Shown here piece after piece: positions 40,300 to 48,407 of a stretch of 64,000 bases of DNA (positions are counted from its first letter, which is position 1; every line of letters starts with the position of its first letter). Both the position numbers and the translations under genes were made by a program. The notes below the pieces were generated by a model. That model saw nothing but the letters and a program-made list of their open reading frames with translations, was not told the DNA's origin and searched no databases. Source of the stretch: Streptomyces sp. NBC_00289 (lineage in GTDB: Bacteria; Actinomycetota; Actinomycetes; Streptomycetales; Streptomycetaceae); NCBI RefSeq assembly GCF_041435115.1, contig NZ_CP108046.1, positions 7,440,001 through 7,504,000 on the forward strand, written 5' to 3'.

Positions 40300-40346
40300 G
40301 ACGGCGCCTGCCCCTGTCCCCGACCGGACGACGGGCAGGCGCCGTC
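40300..40346. terminator. Bidirectional hairpin after gltD
   Basis: GACGGCGCCTGCCC at 40300-40313 pairs perfectly with GGGCAGGCGCCGTC at 40333-40346 across a 19-base loop, in the convergent gap between gltD and the LamG-like gene. Confidence 0.8.
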
Positions 40347-40352
40347 GCACGT

Positions 40353-41066
40353 CTACCGGCCCGGACCCGCGTGCAGGCCCTCGAACCTCACGGCCGCGTC
40401 CTCGCTGTACGCCCCGACCCGGCCCGCCCGGTACGGCCGTTCGGCGTCCGTGAAGGTCACCAGCTCCTCCCCGCCCACCAGCACGGCGAGTTCCGCACCG
40501 CGCTGCTCCACCCGCACGTCGTACCAGCCGCCCACCGGGTACGCGCGCCGTCCCGTCGCCAGGAAGCGCTGGCCGCCCGGATAGGCCGGGTCCCGCTTGC
40601 CGAGCTCCCAGCCGTTGGGTTTCAGGGTGACGTAGTAGAAGTGCTCGGGGTCGGTGTACGCCCACACCAGCCATGGCACCTCCCACGGGTTCGGGTCCGG
40701 GTCGCGCAACTGCCGGACGGTACGCATCCGGGCCTCGAAACGTACGTCCGCGTACGAGGCCGTGCTCACCACCAGACCCGCGTGCGTGGTGCCGGGGTCC
40801 TCGGCGGGCTTCGGCGACAGGGACAGGCTGTGGTCGTCGCCCACGTTGGTGCCGTGGCCGTTGAACACCGACACCCAGCGGCCGTGCGTGGAGCCGTCGA
40901 CCCAGGGTGTGGGGGGCGGCTCCCGGTCCGGCTGGCACCGGCTCAGCGCGAGCGCGAGGACGGCACCCAGCGCGACAGCCAGCGCCACGCCGGCCAGGGC
41001 CCGGCCCCCGCGCCCCGGCGGGACCACGGGGCCCCGCCCGCGGGGGCGCGGGAGTGGCGGTGTCAT
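40353..41066 (-). CDS. Membrane-anchored LamG/DUF1080-like protein
   Basis: 237 aa from the ATG at 41066, overlapping the wecB stop (ATGA). A basic/Pro-rich start and one hydrophobic helix (~residues 23-43, ending near Cys44) anchor the protein outside the membrane. The rest is a beta-sandwich with GRWVSVFNGHGTNVGDDHSL, VRFEARMRTVRQ, FYYVTLKPNGWELGK, GGWYDVRVEQRG and VGAYSEDAAVRFEG, the DUF1080/concanavalin-like pattern that binds or cuts polysaccharide. Its context is a surface polysaccharide locus, so glycan binding or processing is likely. Confidence 0.78.
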   Translation of the reverse strand: MTPPLPRPRGRGPVVPPGRGGRALAGVALAVALGAVLALALSRCQPDREPPPTPWVDGSTHGRWVSVFNGHGTNVGDDHSLSLSPKPAEDPGTTHAGLVVSTASYADVRFEARMRTVRQLRDPDPNPWEVPWLVWAYTDPEHFYYVTLKPNGWELGKRDPAYPGGQRFLATGRRAYPVGGWYDVRVEQRGAELAVLVGGEELVTFTDAERPYRAGRVGAYSEDAAVRFEGLHAGPGR

Positions 41067-42226
41067 GCCGCCGAGTACGGTCCGGGCGCGGTCACCGTGA
41101 CCGGTACGTCGGCCGCGAAGTCCTCGGTCAGCTGGGCGAGTACGCGTGCCGCGGCCCGCCCGTCGCCGAACGGGTTGCCCGCGCTCGCCATCCGCCGGTA
41201 CACGACGGGATCGTCGAGCAGTTCCTCGGCGGCACCGAGGATGACCTCCGGATCGGTGCCGACCAGCCGGGCCGCACCGGCCTCGACCGCCTCCGGCCGC
41301 TCGGTGGTGGTCCGCAGCACCAGCGCCGGCTTGCTCAGGCTCGGCGCCTCCTCCTGGATGCCGCCGGAGTCGGTGAGGACGAGGTCGCACTCGGCCAGCG
41401 TCGCCGCGAAGTCCAGGTAGCCGAGCGGCTCGACCAGCGAAATGCCGTCCTGCCCGGCCAGTTCGGGCAGCAGCACGTCGCGGACGGCGGGGCTCTTGTG
41501 CAGCGGCAGCACGATCTCCACGTCCCCGCGTCCGGCGAGCCCGCGCAGCGCCCGGCCCATGCCCCGCATCCGCTCGCCCTGGTTCTCCCGCCGGTGCAGG
41601 GTCACCAGGATCCGGCGGGCATCGGTACGGAACGCGGAACTGCCGGTGCCCTCGGCCAACACCCACAGCAGATTGTCGATCACCGTGTTGCCGGTGGTGA
41701 AGACCTGCTCCGGGCAGACACCCTCGTCCGTCAGATGCCGGGCGGCGCGGGCCGTCGGGGCGAAGTGCCAGCGGGCGATGCGCGCGATCAGGCTGCGGTT
41801 GAGCTCCTCCGGGAACGGGTTGTCGGGGACACCGGTGCGCAGTCCGGCCTCGACATGGGCGACCGGGATCTTCTCGTAGAAGGCGGCCAGCGCGCCGGCC
41901 AGCGCGGTCGTGGTGTCCCCCTGCACCACGACCAGGTCCGGCCGCTGCTCCCGCATCACGTCACCGAGGCTTCCCATGAGGCGCGCGGTCAGGTCGGACA
42001 GCCGCTGGCGGCTGCGCATCACGTCGAGTGAGATCCGTACGTCGACACACAGCAGCCCGAGCATCTGGTCGAGCATCTCGCGGTGCTGGCCGGTGGTGAC
42101 GACGATCGGCTCGAACCGCGCTCCGTCGGCCATCGTCCGCGCCACCGGCGCCAGTTTGATCGCTTCCGGCCGGGTCCCGAGCACGAGCATGGCGCGTACG
42201 GGCACGGCTGACGGATCTGTGGACAT
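41063..42226 (-). CDS. wecB: UDP-N-acetylglucosamine 2-epimerase (non-hydrolysing)
   Basis: 387 aa from the ATG at 42226. Interconverts UDP-GlcNAc and UDP-ManNAc. Conserved: LVLGTRPEAIKLAPV, VVVQGDTTTALAGALAAFY, VAHVEAGLRTG, FPEELNRSLIARIA, VTLHRREN and LTDSGGIQEEAPSLSKP. Its product UDP-ManNAc would be the sugar donor for the neighbouring GT2 synthase, since no teichoic acid genes are near. A hairpin (42244-42263) and a purine-rich stretch lie just upstream of its start. Confidence 0.93.
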   Translation of the reverse strand: MSTDPSAVPVRAMLVLGTRPEAIKLAPVARTMADGARFEPIVVTTGQHREMLDQMLGLLCVDVRISLDVMRSRQRLSDLTARLMGSLGDVMREQRPDLVVVQGDTTTALAGALAAFYEKIPVAHVEAGLRTGVPDNPFPEELNRSLIARIARWHFAPTARAARHLTDEGVCPEQVFTTGNTVIDNLLWVLAEGTGSSAFRTDARRILVTLHRRENQGERMRGMGRALRGLAGRGDVEIVLPLHKSPAVRDVLLPELAGQDGISLVEPLGYLDFAATLAECDLVLTDSGGIQEEAPSLSKPALVLRTTTERPEAVEAGAARLVGTDPEVILGAAEELLDDPVVYRRMASAGNPFGDGRAAARVLAQLTEDFAADVPVTVTAPGPYSAA

Positions 42227-42243
42227 GGGTCCCCCTAGGGCGT

Positions 42244-42263
42244 GCGCGGTCGAGCGACCGCGC
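42244..42263 (-). terminator. Short hairpin between synthase and epimerase genes
   Basis: GCGCGGTC, GAGC, GACCGCGC form a perfect 8-bp stem. In the leftward message it falls 18 bases before the wecB start, so it may partly terminate or tune translation. The 100 bases beyond it (42265-42350) are strongly purine-biased on the + strand. Confidence 0.4.
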
Positions 42264-42360
42264 GAGATGAGAGAAGAGGTATGGAGCGAAAGCGGAGAGA
42301 CATCAGGAGAGGTCGGAGGAAGGAGCGCGGAGGGAGGCCGGCCGGGCGCGGCCCGGGCTT

Positions 42361-43605
42361 TCAGGTGCGCGCGGTCTTCAGCCAGGTGCGTTTGCCGGTG
42401 AGCGTCCGCCAGAAGCCCCACCAGCCGGCGGCGAACCAGATGTAGCCGTAGAAGACGAAGGCGTGGGCGAGCAGCACCGACCGCACCAGGCCGAGGTCCC
42501 GTTCCCGCTTGGCGTAGACGAAGCCGTAGGCGTACGCGGTGGTGAAGGAGAGCAGGTACGGGCCCAGCAGCCACATGGGTGAGACGAGCGGGTGTCCCAG
42601 CCGCACCGAGGCCACGACGGTGGCTCCGAGGGCGACGAGGAACGAGAGCGGCAGCAGCGAGGTGAGCAGGATGAGTACCGGGCTGGACAGGTGGTACAGG
42701 AGGTCCAGCGCCGCCCGGGTCGGCACGTCCCGCAGGATCAGCGGGACGAGGCCGGCGGACTGCAGATGGCCCTGGAACCAGCGGGATCGCTGGCGGATGA
42801 GGCGCCGCAGGCTGAGTACGGCCTGCTGGGAGACCGCCGCGGTGGTGCAGTGCTGGTTGGTCCAGCCCTTGGCGATCAGCCGGACCCCGAGGTCGAGGTC
42901 CTCGGTGAGGCTGTCGCTCCAGGGGCCTTCCCCGTCGAGCGTGTCGAGCGCCGACAGCCGCATGAACTGTCCGTTGCCGCCCATGCCCACGCTGCCGATG
43001 AAGCGGCGTGCGCTCTGGAAGACGTCGCCGTAGACCACGAACTCCATGTCCTGCATCCGGGCGAGCAGTCCCAGGTGCCGGTTGTACATCCGGACGCAGA
43101 CCTGGACGGCGCCCGTCCGAGGGTCGTCGAAACAGGGGTCGACCGACTGCACGACGTGCGGATCGAGGCGGCCGTCGGCGTCCACGACACACAGGACCAC
43201 GTCGTCGGGGTCACGGCCGGCGAGCAGCCCGGACTCCCTGAGGTGCCGCACCCCGTCGTTGAGAGCGGCGCCCTTGCCCCGGCGGGCGTTCGGCGGGGTG
43301 CGCCGGTGCAGCCGCACCAGGTGCGGATCGGCGGCCAGGGCGATCTGGGAGGTGCGGTCGTCCGAGCCGTCGTCGATGACCAGTGCCAGGAAATTGCCCG
43401 CGGGCAGAGAGGTGATGCGCGCCAGGCTTTCGGAAAGCACCTGTTCCTCGTTGAGGCACGCCAACAGGAATACGTAGAACCGTTCTCTTCGCTGGGTTCT
43501 GGAGCGTCGAATTCTCCGTCTGGAGAGCATGAACAAGCTGGTGTTGTAACAGCCGGCCAGGACGATCAAGGTGATGCTCGACCAGAGGAGCAGCTCATTG
43601 ATCAT
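42361..43605 (-). CDS. Processive GT2 polysaccharide synthase
   Basis: 414 aa. An N-terminal transmembrane helix is followed by a GT2 domain with LACLNEEQVL, DDGSDDRTS, the DxD-type VVDADGRLDP, GGNGQFMRL, SLTEDLDLGV (acceptor ED) and the processive-enzyme QRSRWFQGHL (QxxRW motif). Four C-terminal helices complete a chitin/cellulose/NodC-type synthase that extrudes its product through the membrane. With WecB beside it, a ManNAc- or GlcNAc-based polymer is the best guess. Overlaps the upstream small membrane gene by 11 bases. Confidence 0.88.
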   Translation of the reverse strand: MINELLLWSSITLIVLAGCYNTSLFMLSRRRIRRSRTQRRERFYVFLLACLNEEQVLSESLARITSLPAGNFLALVIDDGSDDRTSQIALAADPHLVRLHRRTPPNARRGKGAALNDGVRHLRESGLLAGRDPDDVVLCVVDADGRLDPHVVQSVDPCFDDPRTGAVQVCVRMYNRHLGLLARMQDMEFVVYGDVFQSARRFIGSVGMGGNGQFMRLSALDTLDGEGPWSDSLTEDLDLGVRLIAKGWTNQHCTTAAVSQQAVLSLRRLIRQRSRWFQGHLQSAGLVPLILRDVPTRAALDLLYHLSSPVLILLTSLLPLSFLVALGATVVASVRLGHPLVSPMWLLGPYLLSFTTAYAYGFVYAKRERDLGLVRSVLLAHAFVFYGYIWFAAGWWGFWRTLTGKRTWLKTART

Positions 43606-43831
43606 GGTCGCTCCCGGATTCGACCTGTGTGGTCGTCCGGCCGCTGAGCGAGCGCCGACGTATCCGTGTCCTGGCCAGCAATATCAGGCATGCGGCCAGG
43701 CAGTAGAGCAGGAATCCGGCGCCGGCCGTTTCCTGTAAGGCTTTAGCCAAAGGCAGTCCTGGTACCGCTTCCGGCGCGGCCATCGCCCCTGCCAGGGGCA
43801 GCAGTGCCCCCAGAGCGGGTCGTCCGTACAT
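43595..43831 (-). CDS. Small membrane protein partner of the GT2 synthase
   Basis: 78 aa from the ATG at 43831, preceded by GTGGGGGG. Two hydrophobic segments (about residues 5-20 and 33-52), then a basic stretch (RTRIRRRSLSGR) and a short acidic end. Its stop overlaps the synthase start by 11 bases, implying a 1:1 partner or an accessory subunit like those found with cellulose or Pel-type synthases. No family recognised. Confidence 0.7.
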   Translation of the reverse strand: MYGRPALGALLPLAGAMAAPEAVPGLPLAKALQETAGAGFLLYCLAACLILLARTRIRRRSLSGRTTTQVESGSDHDQ

Positions 43832-44091
43832 TGTCCCCCCACGCTTTTTCCTACGCGTCCCCAACGCGCGAAAGTGAAGGTAGCAGACCTTCGAGTCGAC
43901 TCAGACGAAGATCAGAAAAAAGGACAAGTGTGATCATTGGGTGGCCTGTGATGAACCTTTTCCGGAGGCTGTCGAACCTTCCGGGATTCATCGCTCGCGC
44001 CGTTGACAGGCTTCCGGAATCACCAGAAGAATCGGTGACTTCTTGCCTGCGAAAGACTTTGCCGATGAAAGGCAAAGTGGGGGGAACCACT
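43832..44091. promoter_or_regulatory. Divergent control region of the polysaccharide locus
   Basis: 260 bases without a gene between the leftward synthase operon and the rightward deacetylase operon. It is AT-richer than its surroundings and contains repeated TTCCGG-type elements (near 43961, 43980, 44012), a TTGACA at 44003-44008 as a possible -35, and an inverted repeat at 44056-44078. Confidence 0.4.
44056..44078 (+). promoter_or_regulatory. Inverted repeat at the deacetylase ribosome site
   Basis: ACTTTGCC and GGCAAAGT are separated by 7 bases and lie immediately before the GTGGGGGGAACC ribosome site. As DNA it could be an operator; as RNA an 8-bp hairpin next to the Shine-Dalgarno could control translation. 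Confidence 0.4.
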
Positions 44092-45960
44092 GTGAGACCA
44101 GTAAACCGTCCTCGGCGACGAGGATTCCCGAGATTCTCCATTTTTCTGCTACTCGTCGCCGCGCTGCTGAGCGGTACTTTCCTGGCCGCCGGAGCCCAGG
44201 CCGCCGGGCGCGGCCACCGGCACGCGGGCGAAGCCGCCGGCACCGCCTCCGGAATGAACCGGATCGACCTCAAGGGCTGGGCGAAGGCACAGCTGAAGGC
44301 CGAGAAGGCGCGCCACGAACAGCCGCGCACCCGGCTCGCCACACCCACCACCCCGCTGAGCGCCGCCTCGTCACCGCTCGCCGCCGCCTCCGCGGTCGGC
44401 CGGCAGGCAGCGCTCCTGGCTCCGGCCGCCGTGGCCGCCGATGCCACCCCGAGCGCGCTGGTGCTCTACGACACGGCGGGCCCCTACGGGCAGCTGGGCG
44501 AGCTGTACGCGATGGCCGCCGCCAACCTCGCGGGCCACTTCGGCACCGTGACGGCCAAGCCCGTGTCCCAGTACACCGCGGGCATGCTCGGCTCGTACTC
44601 GGCCGTGGTCTACATCGGCTCGACCTACTACTGCTGCGACGTCCCGGACGCGGTACCGGCCGCCTTCTACCAGGACGCGCTCACCACCACCAAGCCCGTG
44701 ACCTGGATGGGCGCCAACATCTGGAACATGGCGAACGCCGTCGGCGTGACCCAGTTCACCCAGAAGTACGGCTGGGACCCGACGACGTCGTACTACGAGG
44801 ACGGCGGTTCGGTCGGTACCGTGACGCAGGTGTCGTACAGGGGGCAGACCCTCACCCGGAAGGTCCCGGCCGGACAGGACGGCGGCGTGCTGCGCCCCAA
44901 CGTCCTGACGGGGCCCGGCTACCCGGCCGTCACCCGGGTCGCCGAGGGGCTGGACTCCTCGAACGGGCACACCTTCGGCTGGGCGGTGCGCTCCTCCAAC
45001 CTCACCTACGTCGGTGAGATCCCCTTCGGCTACGTCTCCGAGAGCGACCGCGTCATCGCCTTCGAAGACCTGCTCTTCGACGCCCTGGCACCGGCCACCG
45101 CCGAACGGCACCGCGCGGTCGTACGCCTGGAGGACATCAGCCCCCACTCGGATCCCGCCGAACTCCGGACCATGGCCGACTACCTCTACGCGCAGCGCAT
45201 CCCCTACGGCATCAACGTGATCCCGGTGTACACGGACCCCAAGGGCACCTACAACGACGGGGTCCCCGAGACGTCCACGCTCGCGCAGAAGCCGCAGGTG
45301 GTCAGCGCGCTCAAGTACATGCTGGCCCGGGGCGCGGTCCTGATGAACCACGGCTACACCCACCAGAACGGCAGCACGGCCAACCCCTACAACGGCGTCA
45401 CCGGCGACGACTTCGAGTTCTACCGCGCCCACGTGGACGCCTCGGACAGCGTCGTCTACGACGGTCCGGTCGCCGGGGACTCCGCCACCTGGGCGCAGAG
45501 CCGGGTCACCAGTGCGCTGGCCGCGTTCACCCTGGCGGGTCTGCCGAAACCGGCCCTGTGGACCACCCCGCACTACGCGGGATCGGCCACCGACTACAAG
45601 GTCTTCAGCTCGAACTTCTCGGCCCGTCTGGAGCGTTCGCTGTACTTCGCCGGAACGCTGAGCGGTGCGACCGCGGATCCGAACCGGTTCATCGGACAGT
45701 TCTTCCCCTACGTGGTGCGTGATGTGTACGGGACCAAGGTGCTGCCCGAGAACATCGGCAACTACGAGCCGGAGGCGTACAACAACCATCCGCCGAGGCT
45801 GCCCGCCGACCTCGTCGCCTCGGCCAAGGCCAACCTCGCCGTCCGGGACGGCGTGGCCAGCTTCTTCTACCACCCGTACTTCCCGGTCCAGCCGTTGAAG
45901 GACACCATCGACGGCATCAGGGCACTCGGCTACACCTTCGTCAGCCCGACGGCCCTGTGA
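44092..45960 (+). CDS. Secreted DUF2334 polysaccharide deacetylase-like protein
   Basis: 622 aa from the GTG at 44092 with GGGGGGAACC upstream. A Sec-type signal (RPRRRGFPRF then FLLLVAALLSGTFLAAGAQA, cut near AQA-A) is followed by a ~70-residue Ala/Pro linker, a Rossmann-like domain (ALVLYDTAGPYGQLGELYAM) and the deacetylase domain of the DUF2334 type: VVRLEDISPHSDP (metal Asp), LMNHGYTHQNG (metal HxxxH) and TTPHYAGSATDY. It would remove acetyl groups from the locus's exported glycan. Confidence 0.85.
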   Translation: MRPVNRPRRRGFPRFSIFLLLVAALLSGTFLAAGAQAAGRGHRHAGEAAGTASGMNRIDLKGWAKAQLKAEKARHEQPRTRLATPTTPLSAASSPLAAASAVGRQAALLAPAAVAADATPSALVLYDTAGPYGQLGELYAMAAANLAGHFGTVTAKPVSQYTAGMLGSYSAVVYIGSTYYCCDVPDAVPAAFYQDALTTTKPVTWMGANIWNMANAVGVTQFTQKYGWDPTTSYYEDGGSVGTVTQVSYRGQTLTRKVPAGQDGGVLRPNVLTGPGYPAVTRVAEGLDSSNGHTFGWAVRSSNLTYVGEIPFGYVSESDRVIAFEDLLFDALAPATAERHRAVVRLEDISPHSDPAELRTMADYLYAQRIPYGINVIPVYTDPKGTYNDGVPETSTLAQKPQVVSALKYMLARGAVLMNHGYTHQNGSTANPYNGVTGDDFEFYRAHVDASDSVVYDGPVAGDSATWAQSRVTSALAAFTLAGLPKPALWTTPHYAGSATDYKVFSSNFSARLERSLYFAGTLSGATADPNRFIGQFFPYVVRDVYGTKVLPENIGNYEPEAYNNHPPRLPADLVASAKANLAVRDGVASFFYHPYFPVQPLKDTIDGIRALGYTFVSPTAL

Positions 45961-47027
45961 GGGCCGAGACGACCAGGAGGGGGACCGTCGCCGTGCTGGC
46001 GGCGGTCCTCCTCGCCGCCTCCGCCTGCACGGGCGACGGCACGGGCACGGGCCACCCGGGCGGAACGCGCGCCCCGCACCCCGGCCCCGGTACGGGAACC
46101 GCGGCGATGCGCGGTGTCACCCTGCCCTCCTGGTACCGCACCGACTACGACAGCCCGGCCGCCGAGCGCTATCTGCGGGACATCAGGGCGACCGGGGCAC
46201 GCTGGGTCACCTTCACCCCGACCTGGTACCAGCGGCGGCCGGAGGACACCGCGCTGCGTCCCACCGAGGAGACCGCGAGCGACGCGAGCCTGCGGGGGAT
46301 CGTGCGCCGCGCGCACACGGCCGGCCTCAAGGTCATGGTCAAACCGCACGTGGACCTGCCCGGTGACCTCGACCGCGCCGAGATCCGCCCCCGCGACCGG
46401 ACCGTCTGGTTCGCCGCCTACCGGCGCTTCATCACCCACTACGCGGACCTCGCGGCGGACACCGGCGTCGAGCAGTTCGCGGTGGGCACCGAACTCGCCG
46501 GCGTCTCCGGCGACCGGGCCGCCTGGAGCCGGGTCGTCGGGGAGGTCCGCGACCGGTACCCGGGGCCTCTGACCTACGCGGCCAACTACGACGAGTACGA
46601 GAAGATCCGCTTCTGGAAGGAGCTCGACCTCATCGGCATCGACGCCTACTGGCCCCTGACCGGCGGGCCCACCGACGACACCGCCCGGCTGCGCCGCGCC
46701 TGGGCGCCGATCCGCGAGCGGCTCGCCGCCTACGCCCGGCGCCAGGACCGGCCGATCCTGTTCACCGAGGCGGGGTACGTCAGCCAGCGTGGTGCGACGG
46801 CCGCCCCCTACGCCTGGGACGTCAGCCGTCACACCGGAGACGCCGAACAGGCCGCCGCCTACCGCGCGTTGCTGGACTCCTTCACGGGCCGGCGGTGGTG
46901 GGCCGGCGTGTGCTGGTGGATGTGGGACGACTGGCCGGACAGCGGGGAGACACCGGCCCGGCTGGCGTACACCCCGCACGGGAAGCCGGCGGAGGGCGTG
47001 CTGCGGGAGAAGTGGGACGGAGACTGA
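45957..47027 (+). CDS. Lipoprotein glycoside hydrolase (GH113-like)
   Basis: 356 aa; the GTG overlaps the deacetylase stop (GTGA). Lipobox LAASAC places Cys24 at the mature N-terminus. A TIM barrel follows: GVTLPSWYRTDYDS, WVTFTPTWYQRRPEDTA, VMVKPHVDLPGDLDR, FAVGTELAGVSGD (acid/base Glu), LDLIGIDAYWPL and ILFTEAGYVSQRG (nucleophile Glu), ending WWAGVCWWMWDDWPD. This pattern resembles GH113 beta-mannanases. It would trim or release the polymer made by the divergent synthase genes. Confidence 0.85.
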   Translation: MRAETTRRGTVAVLAAVLLAASACTGDGTGTGHPGGTRAPHPGPGTGTAAMRGVTLPSWYRTDYDSPAAERYLRDIRATGARWVTFTPTWYQRRPEDTALRPTEETASDASLRGIVRRAHTAGLKVMVKPHVDLPGDLDRAEIRPRDRTVWFAAYRRFITHYADLAADTGVEQFAVGTELAGVSGDRAAWSRVVGEVRDRYPGPLTYAANYDEYEKIRFWKELDLIGIDAYWPLTGGPTDDTARLRRAWAPIRERLAAYARRQDRPILFTEAGYVSQRGATAAPYAWDVSRHTGDAEQAAAYRALLDSFTGRRWWAGVCWWMWDDWPDSGETPARLAYTPHGKPAEGVLREKWDGD

Positions 47028-47045
47028 GCTCTCCAGGGTCGCTAT

Positions 47046-47340
47046 CGGTGGGTCGGGTCCGCGACCGGTGGGTCGGGTCCGCCACGGTCGGGCGGGGCGT
47101 CGGCGGATGGCGGCTCGCGGCCGACGCCTGTGGGTCCCGAGCCGACGCCTGGCGGGACGCCCAGCCGACGTCTCTCGGCGCGCCCGGTCAACGCCTGCCG
47201 GACCCGGGCCGAAGCTGCCGGGACCCCCGGTCGTAGCTGCCGGGACCCCGGCCTAAGTGGCCCGGACGCCGGTCGCAGCTGCCGGGATCCCGGCCGTAGC
47301 TGCCCGTACCCCGGCCGAAGCTGCCGGGCCCCGGCAGCTC
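47046..47340. repeat. GC-rich tandem repeat region between convergent genes
   Basis: No gene is seen between 47028 and 47338. The stretch is made of degenerate tandem repeats: CGGTGGGTCGGGTCCGC twice (47046, 47066), GCCGACGCCT-like copies three times (~47115-47175), then about six ~21-base units related to CGGCCGAAGCTGCCGGGACC (47205-47340). Many units can fold (GCCGGGATCCCGGC). It lies between the glycosidase and rhomboid genes, which converge. Confidence 0.7.
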
Positions 47341-48259
47341 AGCCGTTCAGGGCCGTCACCTTTCCGAGGGCCAGGACCGCCAGCAGCACCAGCACGCCCA
47401 CGCACACCCCGGCGTGCACCAGGGAGCGCCGGGGGCCGCGGGGAGCGTACGCGTACGCCAGCGTCACCACCGCGCCGGCCAGCAGACCTCCGAGGTGGCC
47501 CTGCCAGGAGGTGAGACCGGCGGAGATCAGCAGCCACAGCAGCAGGCCCGCGATGAAACGGTTGACCGCGCCCATGTCGGCGCCGAGCCGGCGGGCCATG
47601 ACGTAGTACGCGGCGCCCAGACCGAAGATGGCGCCGGACGCGCCGATCGTGGGGGTGCCCGGTGCCGTCAGCAGCACCAGGACCGAGCCGCCCAGCGCGG
47701 ACAGCAGGTACAGGGCGACGAAGCGGACGCGGCCGAGCTGGGCCTCCACCACCCGGCCGAGGTTCCACAGCGACACCATGTTCATCACGATGTGCAGGAT
47801 GCCGAAGGTCCCCTCGGTGGGCGGCAGATGCAGGAACGCGCCGGTCAGCAGGCGGTACCACTCCCCGTCCACGACTCCCTCGGGACGGAAGCCGGCGGGA
47901 TAGGACTGCTGCCACACATAGTGACCGCCGTCCGGGCCCGTGAGCCCGGCTCCCAGCATGCCGAACCGGTCCACGATCGCCGGACGCACCAACTCGCCCA
48001 GGTACGCGAGCAGGTTGAGCCCGATCAGGACGTACGTCACCATGGGCGCCGCGGTGATCCGGCCGCCGAACGCGGTCCGCGGCCGGCGCACCGACCGCGC
48101 CCCCTCCTTGACGCACTCCACGCACTGGTGGCCGACGGCCGCCTCGCGCATGCAGTCCGGGCAGATGTACCGGTCGCAGCGGGTGCAGCGGACGTGGGAC
48201 TCCACCCGGGGATGGCGGTAGCAGGTGGTGACGGTGGCTTCGGACTCGGCGGACTCCAC
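47339..48259 (-). CDS. Rhomboid intramembrane serine protease with N-terminal zinc finger
   Basis: 306 aa. Residues ~12-52 hold a B-box-like zinc finger (CYRHPRVESHVRCTRCDRYI then CPDCMREAAVGHQCVECV). Six transmembrane helices follow with rhomboid hallmarks: the L1-loop WYRLLTGAFLHL, HIVMNMVSLWNLGRVVE, catalytic Ser in GASGAIFGLGAAYY and catalytic His in WQGHLGGLLAGA. It would cleave transmembrane substrates within the bilayer; the substrate is unknown. Confidence 0.92.
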   Translation of the reverse strand: MESAESEATVTTCYRHPRVESHVRCTRCDRYICPDCMREAAVGHQCVECVKEGARSVRRPRTAFGGRITAAPMVTYVLIGLNLLAYLGELVRPAIVDRFGMLGAGLTGPDGGHYVWQQSYPAGFRPEGVVDGEWYRLLTGAFLHLPPTEGTFGILHIVMNMVSLWNLGRVVEAQLGRVRFVALYLLSALGGSVLVLLTAPGTPTIGASGAIFGLGAAYYVMARRLGADMGAVNRFIAGLLLWLLISAGLTSWQGHLGGLLAGAVVTLAYAYAPRGPRRSLVHAGVCVGVLVLLAVLALGKVTALNG

Positions 48260-48407
48260 GGCCGGCTCTCCTCATGGGGGTCGGGACTGATGACGAGCCG
48301 GTGGGAACGGCGGCGATCAAAATAGCGAACGCCGGGGCAGGGGGCGGGAAGCGGGGCCGGGGTGACGTAACCTCGGCGGCAGTTCCGGTGATCCAGGGGG
48401 AGTCCGC

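Noticed and set aside
42265..42350. Purine-rich tract as a functional element
   Set aside because: The bias is clear but no motif or symmetry stands out beyond the adjacent hairpin, so no function is claimed.
47130..47606. Coding frame with GRSCRDPGRSC-like repeats
   Set aside because: It is the translation of intergenic 21-base repeats and the antisense of the rhomboid gene's end.
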